From Rhizobium mesoamericanum STM3625 (lineage in GTDB: Bacteria; Pseudomonadota; Alphaproteobacteria; Rhizobiales; Rhizobiaceae), in the NCBI RefSeq assembly GCF_000312665.1, contig NZ_HF536772.1, positions 1,982,647-2,046,646 of the forward strand: 64,000 nucleotides of DNA. The letters are read 5' to 3'. This document shows, one piece after another, positions 27,024-35,618 of this stretch. Within the stretch, counting starts at the first letter, position 1, and each line of letters begins with the position of its first letter. A program made the position numbers and the translations under genes. The notes below the pieces were generated by a model. The model made no database searches, was not told the DNA's origin, and saw nothing but the letters and a program-made list of their open reading frames with translations.

Positions 27024-27050
27024 TGAGCCGGCGGAATTCCCGCCGGCTCA
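27024..27050. terminator. Strong inverted repeat between convergent GNAT and DMT genes
   Basis: A perfect 11-bp stem (TGAGCCGGCGG with CCGCCGGCTCA) around an AATTC loop, 33 bases after the GNAT stop and 17 before the DMT stop. There is no T-run on either side, so it may be a transcript-stabilising end rather than a full intrinsic terminator. Confidence 0.6.
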
Positions 27051-27066
27051 ACCTGCGAGGTTGTTG

Positions 27067-27972
27067 CTATCGGCGCGATGCAATACCGGTCGAGAGCGCC
27101 ACGCCGAGTCCCGTGATAATGGCAGCGGCGATCTCTGCGATGCCGATCTCTTCGCCCAGCAGCATGCCGCCGCCGATCGTTGCCAGGACCGGCGTGATCG
27201 CCGTGAAGGCCGCTGCCTGTGTGCCACCCAGTGCATGAACGGCTAGACCGTAGGCGACTGTCGCGGCAAGGCCGGAAAGAAGACCTTGGCTCAAAACCTG
27301 CAGCCCAATTTCGCCAAGTGGCGCACTGGCGATCGACGTGCCGAAGACGATGGCCAGAACGATATGGATCAGGAAGGACCAGACCGCGATGAGCGCGCTG
27401 GCCTGCACGGCAGTCAGGCCGGAGCGGCGGAAGGCATGTGTGTAGCTTGCCCAGAGAACTGCAGCCATCGGCAGCAGCACGAAGCTGCTTCCCGGTAGGG
27501 AAGCGCCGGCAAGGCTGCGAACCAAAAGGATGGCGACCCCAGCGACGATTGCGGCCAGGCCGAACACGCGCATGACATCAGGCCGTTCCTGGAAGCCGAT
27601 AACACCGATCAGCGCAGTTGCTAGCGACATGGAACCGCCGAGCAGAATGCCGGCCGCAGATGCGGGGGTGGAGTGAATGGCCGACGTGGTCAGCTGGAAA
27701 AAGACGGCGCCCGCGCCTGCAACCATTGTGACGAGCAGAGCGATCGGCACACCCTTCGGCAGCAGTCCCGTCTTTAGCCAGACAGGCGCCAACGCCAGCG
27801 CCGGAATACCATAGCGGATCAGGCCGATATCGATCGTCCCGAGTTGCGTTGTTGCGCTGTGGCGGGTCGCAAGGATCCATGCAGCCCAGATCAGGACCGT
27901 GACGACAGCGCCGGCATATCCGACTGTCGTCGAAGTGGATTTTTCGTTGTTGGTGAAGGTTACGGCGCTCAT
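27067..27972 (-). CDS. EamA/DMT-family permease, partner of a divergent Lrp regulator
   Basis: 301 residues, ten predicted helices in two EamA halves. The protein starts with a short polar segment before the first helix (VGYAGAVVTVLIWAAWILAT). It is transcribed away from the Lrp/AsnC gene at 28115 with a 142-base shared upstream region; divergent Lrp-permease pairs usually control export or uptake of an amino acid or related compound, which is the best guess here. Substrate not determinable. Confidence 0.85.
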   Translation of the reverse strand: MSAVTFTNNEKSTSTTVGYAGAVVTVLIWAAWILATRHSATTQLGTIDIGLIRYGIPALALAPVWLKTGLLPKGVPIALLVTMVAGAGAVFFQLTTSAIHSTPASAAGILLGGSMSLATALIGVIGFQERPDVMRVFGLAAIVAGVAILLVRSLAGASLPGSSFVLLPMAAVLWASYTHAFRRSGLTAVQASALIAVWSFLIHIVLAIVFGTSIASAPLGEIGLQVLSQGLLSGLAATVAYGLAVHALGGTQAAAFTAITPVLATIGGGMLLGEEIGIAEIAAAIITGLGVALSTGIASRR

Positions 27973-28114
27973 CTATCTCTCCTCTCATGATCGTCCGGCT
28001 GTCCGGCTGAGACAAGATTAGGCGGAAGTAGCGAGGCATGTCCTTGCTATTTATGCCGCCAAATGGCTAGTATGGGCAACTATCTGCCAAAAAGCCGAGG
28101 GAATTTTATCGATC

Positions 28115-28588
28115 ATGCCAAATCTTGATAAATTTGATCTGGCGATCCTGAAATGCCTGCAGGAGGATGCCCGGGCAACGAACGTTGAGATTGCCGAGAA
28201 GGTCAATCTGTCGCCGTCGCCCTGCCTGCGGCGAATCCGCAATCTTGAAAAGACTGGTGTCATCCGCGGCTACCGCGCCGACATCGATCGCAGGGAAGTT
28301 GGTCTCGGCCTTACGGTATTCGTCGAACTCAAGGTCGCCCATCACAGCCGCGAGAACGCGCAGGCACAGGAGGCCGCATTGCTTGCCATTCCCGAAGTGG
28401 TTTCGTGTTTCCTGATCTCAGGAACGGCGGATTTCCTGGCAGAGGTGGTGGTCGAGGACCTCACGGCCTATGAGCGGCTGCTGACAGACACGCTGCTGAC
28501 CTTGCCGAATGTCAGCGATATCCGCTCGAACTTCGCCATTCGCAGCATGAAAACCCATGGAGCGTTGAAGCTGCCCGAGCCGAAATGA
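28115..28588 (+). CDS. Lrp/AsnC-family transcriptional regulator
   Basis: 157 residues. N-terminal winged helix-turn-helix (FDLAILKCLQEDARATNVEI, then VNLSPSPCLRRIRNLEKTGVI, the family's recognition helix) and a C-terminal ligand-binding RAM domain (about 65-145). Most members bind an amino acid and act on a neighbouring gene; the divergent DMT permease is the obvious target. Ends just before a palindrome that serves the convergent mgtE. Confidence 0.93.
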   Translation: MPNLDKFDLAILKCLQEDARATNVEIAEKVNLSPSPCLRRIRNLEKTGVIRGYRADIDRREVGLGLTVFVELKVAHHSRENAQAQEAALLAIPEVVSCFLISGTADFLAEVVVEDLTAYERLLTDTLLTLPNVSDIRSNFAIRSMKTHGALKLPEPK

Positions 28589-28590
28589 AA

Positions 28591-28610
28591 ACGGGGCCGA
28601 TCGGCCCCGT
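28591..28610 (-). terminator. Rho-independent terminator for mgtE
   Basis: A perfect 20-bp palindrome, ACGGGGCCGATCGGCCCCGT, followed by TTTTC when read on the minus strand. It lies nine bases past the mgtE stop. On the plus strand the U-tract is absent, so it is a weaker end for the Lrp gene. Confidence 0.8.
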
Positions 28611-28618
28611 CTTCCGGG

Positions 28619-29995
28619 TTAAAGGAGCGTGCCGCTGAGGATCAGCAGAGCCACCGAGAAGTAGATTACCAGCCCGCTGACATCAACAAGCGTCGCGACG
28701 AACGGGGCGGAGGCGCTTGCCGGATCGAGCCGCAGCCTTTGCAGGATGAAGGGCAGCATGGAGCCCGCCAGAGACCCAAAGGTGACGATGCCGATCAGGG
28801 CGGCAAAGATCGTCACACCGACCAGAACCCAGTGCTCGCCATAGTCAAAGAGTCCGATGTTCTGCCAGAGCACGATGCGGGCGAAGCCGACTAATCCGAG
28901 GATCGTACCAAGCACGATACCTGTCGGCAGTTCGCGCAGCAGGACGCGCCACCAATCGGAAAGCTTCAACTCTCCGAGCGCCAACGCGCGGATAATCAGC
29001 GACGTCGCCTGCGAACCGCTGTTGCCGCCGGAGCTCATGATCAGCGGCACGAACAATGTCAGCACGATCGCCCTCTCCAACTCACCTTCGAAATGCTGCA
29101 TGGCGCTTGCCGTCAGCATTTCGCCTAGGAAAAGGGCGCAGAGCCAGCCCGCACGCTTGCGGATCATGCCGGCAAAGCCGATCTTCATGTATGGCTTACC
29201 GAGCGCTTCCATGCCGCCGAACTTCTGAGCGTCTTCCGTCTGGTCTGCGATCATCGTGTCAATGACGTCATCGACCGTGACGATGCCAAGCATGTGGCCA
29301 TCCTCGCTCACGACGGGCAGGGCGAGCAGATTATGCTTGCGGATCAGCCGGGCGACATCTTCCTGCGTCATCAGCGGATCGGCACGCACAACCCCTTCCT
29401 TCTGTGCAACGCTCAGAACGGATTCACCGGGATCGCCGGTGATGAGACGGCGCAACGTGACGACGCTCGTGAGCACACGGCTGACGGCATCAAGGACGTA
29501 GATGGCATAGACCGTCTCGCGCGAACGCTCGACCTTGCGCACATGCTCCAGCGTCTGTTCGACTGTCCAGGTGTCGGGCACGCTGACGAATTCCGTCGTC
29601 ATGATGCTGCCGGCGGTGCGGGGCGGATAGCCCATCAGGTGCTGGACGGCGAGACAGGTCGCGCGATCCAAGCGGGAGAACAGGTGGGCGCGGACCTCTT
29701 CGCTCATTTCCTGAAAGAGGTCGGCGACGCGGTCGTTTGCCACGGCGTTCAGCAGGCGCGCGGCATGCGCGACCGGCATCTCTGCCAGGATCGCGGCTGC
29801 GTGATGCAACTCGGGACGCCCGAGAATGCGCACAGCCTTCTGCTGCGGCAGCGTAACCAGGACCGCTGCGGCTTCGGAAATTTCAAGTGCGTTCAGTTGC
29901 TCGACACGCTCTGCCGTGGTGATCGTGCCGAGGTGGTCGCTGCTGAAGAAACGCGCGGCATGGCCTGCCCGCAGTGGGAAGCGATTGATGTTCAT
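28619..29995 (-). CDS. mgtE: Magnesium transporter MgtE
   Basis: 458-residue Mg2+ channel. Cytosolic N domain of helical repeats (residues about 30-130), a CBS-domain pair (about 135-260; GSIMTTEFVSVPDTWTVEQT and later DPLMTQEDVARLI) that closes the pore when Mg2+ is bound, a plug helix, and five membrane helices from about 285 (MSSGGNSGSQA near the pore entry). The start ATG 29995 follows GGAAAGG with a GCGAGCCT spacer, and the ribosome-binding region lies in a potential helix with the leader upstream. About 340 bases precede it before the next gene. Confidence 0.96.
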   Translation of the reverse strand: MNINRFPLRAGHAARFFSSDHLGTITTAERVEQLNALEISEAAAVLVTLPQQKAVRILGRPELHHAAAILAEMPVAHAARLLNAVANDRVADLFQEMSEEVRAHLFSRLDRATCLAVQHLMGYPPRTAGSIMTTEFVSVPDTWTVEQTLEHVRKVERSRETVYAIYVLDAVSRVLTSVVTLRRLITGDPGESVLSVAQKEGVVRADPLMTQEDVARLIRKHNLLALPVVSEDGHMLGIVTVDDVIDTMIADQTEDAQKFGGMEALGKPYMKIGFAGMIRKRAGWLCALFLGEMLTASAMQHFEGELERAIVLTLFVPLIMSSGGNSGSQATSLIIRALALGELKLSDWWRVLLRELPTGIVLGTILGLVGFARIVLWQNIGLFDYGEHWVLVGVTIFAALIGIVTFGSLAGSMLPFILQRLRLDPASASAPFVATLVDVSGLVIYFSVALLILSGTLL

Positions 29996-29996
29996 A

Positions 29997-30045
29997 GGCT
30001 CGCCTTTCCGTCGATCCGCCGTAGCGACCGACGGGCGAGCCCGAC
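29997..30045 (-). promoter_or_regulatory. Alternative helices that can mask the mgtE ribosome-binding region
   Basis: On the minus strand GGCTCGCC (30041-30034) is exactly complementary to GGCGAGCC (30004-29997), the bases between the mgtE ribosome-binding site and its ATG; an extra G-U pair extends it. A competing hairpin, CCTGAC (30055-30050) with GTCGGG (30045-30040), uses the same G residues and lies directly after the stop of the small reading frame at 30056. The two structures exclude each other, as in translation-controlled attenuators. Seen by eye only; not folded computationally. Confidence 0.5.
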
Positions 30046-30055
30046 AGGAGTCAGG

Positions 30056-30112
30056 TCAGCGCACGAGGGCCGCGTACGGCAAAGGCAATCGACTGCTACT
30101 GTCGCTTGGCAT
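30056..30112 (-). CDS. Putative mgtE leader peptide, 18 residues
   Basis: A short frame ATG...TGA within the mgtE leader encodes MPSDSSSRLPLPYAALVR and ends 60 bases before the mgtE start. GGAG stands 11 bases before its ATG, and a 7-bp inverted repeat (CTCCGTT 30124-30130 with AACGGAG 30144-30150) could mask it. Its length, the Pro-Leu-Pro core and basic end resemble Salmonella MgtL, the 17-residue leader peptide that couples mgtA expression to Mg2+. That it is translated and regulatory is inference. Confidence 0.45.
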   Translation of the reverse strand: MPSDSSSRLPLPYAALVR

Positions 30113-30335
30113 CGTGATGATGGCTCCGTTGATATCCGCGGAAAACGGAGGTGATCCGCGTAAGGCTTTACCTGGTATCAATTGGCAAAAAAGTCAAGCG
30201 TTTGAGGCGCTTGGTGCCAGAATGCCGCACCCTTGGCGCGACGCTGCGTCCCGTCATCAGGTGCTGGCGTCCTGGGGGGAGGAGAATGTCCTCTGCCTGT
30301 CCGACGTCCGATATCTGCGGGATATTGCGGCCGCG

Positions 30336-31550
30336 TCAGCGGCCGCGGCGATCGAGGCTTAGAGACGCCGCAAACACAAAGATGCCGATAAACGACAGGA
30401 TCGCGCCGACATAGCCGGTGGCGGCGAAACCATAGCCCTTTGCGATCACCAGGCCGCCGAGCCAGGCGCCGAGCGCGTTTGCGATGTTGAATGCCGAGTG
30501 GTGAGATGCCGCGGCAAGTGTCTGCGCATCCGCTGCGACATCCATCAGTCGGGTCTGGATAGCGGGACCAGCAGCAAAGCCGCAACCGATGCAGAAGACG
30601 CAGAGCGCCAGCATGAACGGATTGGCCGCGGTCAAGGAAAACAGCGTCAGCACGACGATGTTGAACACAAGGCAACCGCCGATCGTTCCCATCAGCGATT
30701 TGTCGGCAAGCCAGGAGCCGACGACATTGCCGACATTCATGCCGATGCCGAAGATGATAAGCATCACGGCGACCATGCTCTCGGGCAGCATCGCGACCTC
30801 GGTCGTGGTCGGCGCGATATAGCTGAACATGGCAAACATCCCACCGAAGCCAACGGACGCCGTCGCAAGCGTCAAGAGAACCTGCGGGCGCTTGAAGGCG
30901 CCGAGCTCCCGCTTGAAGCTTGCACCCTCGGCGAGGCGGTCACGCGGCACGTAGTACCAGATCAGGGCGACCGTCAGCAATCCGATGATGCCAACGATCG
31001 TAAAGGCAAGTCGCCAGTTGAGAGACTGTCCGAACACAGTGGCGAGTGGCGTTCCAAGCAGGGTCGCGACCGTCAACCCGAGCATGACGCGGCCGATGGC
31101 GCGAGCACGCTTGTGCGTGGGCACCATGGATGCGGCAACGATCGCGGCAACGCCGAAGTAGGCTCCATGCGGCAGGCCTGTTACGAAACGCATCACCGTG
31201 AAGCTGTCGAAGGTGGGGGCCATCGCGCTTAAGATGTTGCCGATCGCAAAGATACCCATGACGAGGAGGAGCAATGAGCGTCGCTCCATTTTCGCAGCAA
31301 GAACCGCAATGACCGGGGCGCCCACAACGACACCAAGCGCATAGGCGCTGATCACATGGCCCGCCTGAGGCGTCGTCACCGCGAAGGTATTGGCGACGTT
31401 AGGCAAAAGACCCATGATCGCGAATTCACCGGTGCCAATGCCAAAGCCGCCGCAGGCGAGCGCCAGTTGCACAAGCGCAATGGCGATCGGCGATGGGGCT
31501 TCGGCCACAGAGTTCGTCTCAATGGAATCGTTTACGGCGACCTGGCTCAA
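30336..31550 (-). CDS. MFS transporter of the AraJ/YdhP-like efflux type
   Basis: 404 residues with 12 predicted helices. Motif A after helix 2 is VLAAKMERRSLLL, and the helix 5 region carries GLTVATLLGTPLATVFGQ, typical of sugar/drug efflux DHA1 proteins. The start is a TTG at 31550 supported by AAGGAG six bases upstream; the first 20 residues are polar, before helix 1 (IAIALVQLALACGGFGIGTG). The 316 bases upstream hold a possible structured element. Confidence 0.88.
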   Translation of the reverse strand: MSQVAVNDSIETNSVAEAPSPIAIALVQLALACGGFGIGTGEFAIMGLLPNVANTFAVTTPQAGHVISAYALGVVVGAPVIAVLAAKMERRSLLLLVMGIFAIGNILSAMAPTFDSFTVMRFVTGLPHGAYFGVAAIVAASMVPTHKRARAIGRVMLGLTVATLLGTPLATVFGQSLNWRLAFTIVGIIGLLTVALIWYYVPRDRLAEGASFKRELGAFKRPQVLLTLATASVGFGGMFAMFSYIAPTTTEVAMLPESMVAVMLIIFGIGMNVGNVVGSWLADKSLMGTIGGCLVFNIVVLTLFSLTAANPFMLALCVFCIGCGFAAGPAIQTRLMDVAADAQTLAAASHHSAFNIANALGAWLGGLVIAKGYGFAATGYVGAILSFIGIFVFAASLSLDRRGR

Positions 31551-31866
31551 GACGCACTCCTTGGCATTCGATAGCTGACATACGGGGCGGGGCGTGATGC
31601 AGCCGGGACCGGTAGGCCGGAAAGGAAGGGAGATTGGGGACGCTGCTCCACTATCTCATGTATCGGTGATACACTCTTGCAGGTCGAGTGCGTTTTCTGC
31701 AGTGCAGCGTCCCCTGATATGCATAGGTTCCTTGCAAATTTGCTGGCTCTGTCTCCTCTCCCGCACGAACCGCGCGGCGCGCCTTGGCTTGAAATCGCCG
31801 CCATAGGAACCATCTCTTAGCAGCGCCGGCAGGTTTTGCCTGTCGCTAAGGACCAACGGGAACCCG
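31551..31866. other. Divergent intergenic region MFS / lipid kinase
   Basis: 316 bases containing the promoters of both divergent genes and an inverted-repeat element at 31636-31714. No convincing reading frame. Confidence 0.5.
31636..31714. ncRNA. Candidate structured RNA or operator element
   Basis: Perfect 11-bp outer stem GGGGACGCTGC (31636-31646) with GCAGCGTCCCC (31704-31714) encloses two small hairpins, GTATC-GGT-GATAC and ACTC-N9-GAGT, giving a multibranched fold on either strand. On the minus strand it lies 86 bases before the TTG of the MFS gene, in its leader. An 11-bp inverted repeat within 80 bases is expected about once per 64 kb by chance, so the case rests on intergenic position and the nested hairpins. 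No known riboswitch matched by eye. Confidence 0.3.
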
Positions 31867-32811
31867 ATGAAACTAATTGGCTTTTTCAATCGAGACAGTG
31901 GGACCTTCAGGGCCACCGATATGGAAGCCTATGAAAGACGGGCCGAAGCGATCTTCAGGGAGGCTGGTCACGATTTCGATGCAATCGTCTTCTCCGGCAA
32001 GGAGATCGTGCCCGCCATGGAGCGCGCGGCTCGCCGTGACGACATCGATGGTATCGTTGCCGGCGGCGGTGACGGAACGATATCGGCGGCTGCGTCGATC
32101 GCCTGGAAGAACGGTGTCGCGCTCGGCGTGGTGCCCGCGGGCACAATGAACCTTTTCGCCCGTTCCTTGCGTGTTCCGCTCGATATATCGCAGGCGCTTG
32201 AGACACTTGCATTTGGCGAAGTCGATCACGTCGATATAGCCAGTGCCAACGCTCGACCGTTCATTCATCAGTTCTCAGCCGGGCTCCATGCGCGCATGGT
32301 GCGCTATCGAGATTCTTATACGTATCGAACGCGGTTCGGAAAGATGAGGGCAAGCTTGCGTGCCGCCTGCGGGGTCATACTGAATCCGCCCGAGTTCGAA
32401 GTCGATTTTGATGCCGCAGGCGTTCGCGAGCGCCGCCGGGTTTCTGCAATCTCCGTCTCAAACAACCCTTTTGGCCAGAACGCTTTGCTTTATGCCGACA
32501 GCCTCACCAGCGGTGAACTGGGCTTCTATACCGCCAAGCCGTTGAAGCCGCTCGGCGTCGCCCGCTTGGCGATCGATCTGCTGAGAGGCAAGGTGAGGGA
32601 AAATGCCGACGTGATGATCATGCATCCGGCCGAAGTTCACCTCCACTTCCCCAAGCTTCGTGCCAAGGCAAACTGTGTGATGGACGGCGAATTGCTGCCG
32701 CTTGCGCGTGACGTGGCTCTGAAGCTGCACCCCGGTGAGTTGAAGGTGCTCGTAAAACAGGGGCTTGCGGCGCAGGTGGAACAATCCGAGCGTCGCGAAT
32801 CTGCAAGCTAG
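31867..32811 (+). CDS. Diacylglycerol kinase-family lipid kinase
   Basis: 314 residues of the DagK/LCB5/YegS catalytic family. ATP-binding glycine loop VAGGGDGTISAAA near 58 and the following GVVPAGTMNLFARSL are the two family signatures; the C-terminal half is the beta-sandwich. Substrate may be diacylglycerol, a sphingoid base or another lipid alcohol. The gene overlaps the convergent glutamine-synthetase-like gene by four bases. Confidence 0.88.
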   Translation: MKLIGFFNRDSGTFRATDMEAYERRAEAIFREAGHDFDAIVFSGKEIVPAMERAARRDDIDGIVAGGGDGTISAAASIAWKNGVALGVVPAGTMNLFARSLRVPLDISQALETLAFGEVDHVDIASANARPFIHQFSAGLHARMVRYRDSYTYRTRFGKMRASLRAACGVILNPPEFEVDFDAAGVRERRRVSAISVSNNPFGQNALLYADSLTSGELGFYTAKPLKPLGVARLAIDLLRGKVRENADVMIMHPAEVHLHFPKLRAKANCVMDGELLPLARDVALKLHPGELKVLVKQGLAAQVEQSERRESAS

Positions 32812-34160
32812 AGGCGCGGCAGGTAGGTGCGATAGTCGAAGTCCGAGACGGTGCGCAGGTAGGTGATGGCCTCTTTGCGTTTCGTGTCGCCATAAAGCTT
32901 CTGGTAGCGCTCACCGAATATGTCGGCGATGAACGGCGAGGCGCGGAATGCGTCAACCGCCGTCAGAAAATCGTGGGTTAGTTGCGTGGTGTGTCGAGGC
33001 GTATGTGACGGTGTCGTTTCCTCGCCGGGATCGAGTTCGTAATCGATGCCGAGCAACATGCCGCCGAGAATCGCACCGAGCAGCAAATAGGGGTTGGCGT
33101 CGGCGCCGGCCACGCGGTGTTCGACGCGAGCAGCCGGGCCATTCAGATCCGGGATGCGGACTGCTGTGCCACGATGACCGTATCCCCAGGTCAGGTCGAC
33201 AGGCGCAAACGATCCAGGCTGGAAACGGCGATAGGAATTGGCGAACGGTGCGAAGACGAGTTGCGCATCGCGCATCGTCTGCAGCAGCCCGGCACAGAGG
33301 GATTTCAGCCGCCGCGGGTCGTTGCCTTTTGCATCGAGAATATTCCTCCCATGCTTGTCGATGACGCTGGCATGCACATGAAGTCCAGAGCCGGCATGGT
33401 CCGAGTAGGGCTTTGCCATGCAGGTGGATTTCAGTCCGTGCTTACGCGCCGCCTGTTCCACAATACGCTTCAGATAGATGCAGTCGTCGGCCGCGGCCAG
33501 AGCATCTGGCCGGTGCAGCAAGTTGATTTCGAACTGCCCCGGACCGAACTCCGCCGTTGTCGCATCAATCGGCAATCCCTGCACCTTGGAATAGGCGCGT
33601 ACGGTCTGCAGGTAGTCGTCAAGCGCATCGACGGCGCTCATGTCGTAGAGCTGGAAGCCGTTTGGTTCGCCGCGATAGGTGAGATTGGTCGGCGGTGAAG
33701 GCCGGCCTGTCTCACGCCAATCCGGCTCGACGACATAGAATTCAAGTTCGGTAGCGACAACAGGCGTCAGGCCTCGCTCTTCATATCGCTTCAACACGGA
33801 TGCAAGGATAGCGCGGGGGTCCATGAAGCTCGGGGTACCGTCGAACTCATGCATCGTAGCTAGGATCTGCATCGAACCTTCGGGCGCCCATGGCATCAGC
33901 GCCAGGCTGCGCTTGTCCGGAATGCAATTGCCATCCGGATCGCCAACGGAAAGCGAGAGGCCGGTGATGTCGTCGTTGTCATGGCCCCAGACATCGAGCG
34001 ACTGCGTCGAAGAGGGAAGGCGGACCTCCCCGGCCCAGACTTTCTTTTGGGCATCGAGCGGAATCTGCTTCCCGCGCAGATCACCGTTCATACCGACGAG
34101 CAGTAGTTCGATGCGCGGGTTGCCGCCGGCTGCCGTGCCATGAATCTTATCGTCTTCCAT
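32808..34160 (-). CDS. Glutamine synthetase-family protein, probable gamma-glutamylpolyamine synthetase
   Basis: About 450 residues. The C-terminal catalytic domain shows AEFGPGQFEINL, GSGLHVHASV and NSYRRFQPGSFAP followed by the Arg-rich RVEHRVAGADANPYL, all GS hallmarks, while the N-terminal half is divergent from GlnA, as in PuuA-type enzymes that ligate glutamate to putrescine or other amines. ATG 34160 (MEDDKIHG) is preferred to an upstream TTG. It is divergent, by about 80 bases, from a class III aminotransferase of the polyamine type, which supports amine catabolism rather than nitrogen assimilation. Confidence 0.85.
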   Translation of the reverse strand: MEDDKIHGTAAGGNPRIELLLVGMNGDLRGKQIPLDAQKKVWAGEVRLPSSTQSLDVWGHDNDDITGLSLSVGDPDGNCIPDKRSLALMPWAPEGSMQILATMHEFDGTPSFMDPRAILASVLKRYEERGLTPVVATELEFYVVEPDWRETGRPSPPTNLTYRGEPNGFQLYDMSAVDALDDYLQTVRAYSKVQGLPIDATTAEFGPGQFEINLLHRPDALAAADDCIYLKRIVEQAARKHGLKSTCMAKPYSDHAGSGLHVHASVIDKHGRNILDAKGNDPRRLKSLCAGLLQTMRDAQLVFAPFANSYRRFQPGSFAPVDLTWGYGHRGTAVRIPDLNGPAARVEHRVAGADANPYLLLGAILGGMLLGIDYELDPGEETTPSHTPRHTTQLTHDFLTAVDAFRASPFIADIFGERYQKLYGDTKRKEAITYLRTVSDFDYRTYLPRL

Positions 34161-34243
34161 GATCTTGAAAATCCTCTCGGAGAAGGCCAAGGTCGTAACC
34201 CATTGGAAAGAGGCTTTCAATCTCCGAAGGTGATTTGCAAATC

Positions 34244-35611
34244 ATGTCCGATACTTACTCCCGTTCCAACCTCGCGGCTATCGATGCGGCCCATCATCTG
34301 CATCCTTTCTCGGACATGCGGAAGCTGAATGCCGACGGTACTCGCATCATTCAACGCGGCGAGGGCGTCTACATCTGGGATAGTCACGGCAAGCGCTACC
34401 TAGATGGCTTTGCGGGGCTGTGGTGCGTTAATGTCGGCTACGGGCGGAAGGAGATTACCGACGCCGTCGCCCGCCAGATGAACGAACTGCCCTATTACAA
34501 CACCTTCTTCGGCACGACGACGACACCAACGGCATTGCTCGGCGAGAAGGTCACCTCCCACGCTGGACCGCACTTCAACCACGTTTTCTTCACGGGCTCG
34601 GGTTCCGAGGCGAACGACACGTGGTTTCGCATGGCACGGGTCTACTGGAGCGTGGTCGGCAAGCCTTCGAAGAAGATCGTCATCGCCCGCAAGAATGGCT
34701 ATCACGGCTCCACGGTGGCCGGCGCCAGTCTCGGCGGCATGAAGTACATGCATGAGCAGGGCGACTTGCCGATACCCGGCATCGTACACATCGGACAGCC
34801 TTACTGGTACGGCGAGGGCGGTGAACTGTCCCCGGCCGAGTTCGGCCTCAAGGTAGCTCGGGAGTTGGAAGCCAAGCTCGACGAACTCGGCGAAGAGAAC
34901 GTCGCTGCCTTCGTGGCGGAGCCCATTCAGGGCGCTGCGGGCGTGATCATCCCACCTGACACCTACTGGCCGGAGATCGCCCGCATCTGCAAGTCGCGCA
35001 ACATCCTCCTCGTCTGCGATGAAGTGATCTGCGGCTTTGGCCGCCTCGGAGAGTGGTTCGGCCACCAATATTACGGCGTCGAACCGGACCTTGCACCGAT
35101 CGCAAAGGGACTTTCCTCCGGCTATCTCCCGATCGGTGGCGTGCTCGTCAGCGACCGCATCGCTGATATTTTGATCAACGAAGTCGGGGACTTCAATCAC
35201 GGGTTCACCTATTCCGGCCACCCCGTCTGCGCCGCCGCAGCGCTCGAAAACCTCCGCATCATCGAGCACGAAAGGCTCGTCGAACGTGTTCGGGAGGATA
35301 TAGGTCCCTACTTTACCAAGGTCTGGGGAACGCTTGGCGAGCACGATCTCGTCGGCGAGGCGGTAAATGTCGGCCTCATGGGGGCGCTCCAACTAACTGC
35401 TGACAAGACAAGTCGCACCCGCTTCGAAAAGCCGGACGCGGTCGGAGCGCTGGTACGAAACCACGCGCTCGCAAACGGGCTTGTTCTGCGCGCTACTGGC
35501 GACCGAATGCTCGCATCACCGCCGCTGGTCATAACCCACGAGGAGGTAGACGAGATGGCCCGTATCGCAAAGATCGCTCTTGATTGCGCATGGCGGGCAC
35601 TGAGAGCCTAG
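34244..35611 (+). CDS. Class III (omega-amino acid/polyamine) aminotransferase
   Basis: 455 residues, PLP-dependent fold type I. The PLP region is evident: DEVICGFGRLGEWFG (Asp to the pyridine nitrogen) and the lysine segment APIAKGLSSGYLPIGGV. Similar to putrescine/diaminobutyrate-pyruvate and beta-alanine-pyruvate aminotransferases (SpuC-like, beginning DAAHHLHPF). Starts: ATG 34244 is chosen; an in-frame TTG nine bases upstream sits closer to AAGG. Divergent from the glutamine-synthetase-like gene. Confidence 0.9.
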   Translation: MSDTYSRSNLAAIDAAHHLHPFSDMRKLNADGTRIIQRGEGVYIWDSHGKRYLDGFAGLWCVNVGYGRKEITDAVARQMNELPYYNTFFGTTTTPTALLGEKVTSHAGPHFNHVFFTGSGSEANDTWFRMARVYWSVVGKPSKKIVIARKNGYHGSTVAGASLGGMKYMHEQGDLPIPGIVHIGQPYWYGEGGELSPAEFGLKVARELEAKLDELGEENVAAFVAEPIQGAAGVIIPPDTYWPEIARICKSRNILLVCDEVICGFGRLGEWFGHQYYGVEPDLAPIAKGLSSGYLPIGGVLVSDRIADILINEVGDFNHGFTYSGHPVCAAAALENLRIIEHERLVERVREDIGPYFTKVWGTLGEHDLVGEAVNVGLMGALQLTADKTSRTRFEKPDAVGALVRNHALANGLVLRATGDRMLASPPLVITHEEVDEMARIAKIALDCAWRALRA

Positions 35612-35618
35612 GCGCGGC

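Larger units (their letters stand above)
29996..30335 (-). other. Long 5' leader region of mgtE
   Basis: 340 bases between mgtE and the end of the MFS gene on the same strand. Apart from the short reading frame and helices listed separately, the distal half (30160-30335) shows no gene. I could not match it to the M-box (ykoK) riboswitch, whose conserved core I looked for and did not find. Confidence 0.5.

Noticed and set aside
29294..30154. 286-codon plus-strand frame
   Set aside because: Antisense of mgtE; composition typical of a GC-rich shadow, no ribosome-binding site.
29996..30335. M-box (ykoK) magnesium riboswitch before mgtE
   Set aside because: None of its conserved core segments was seen; the leader-peptide arrangement fits better.
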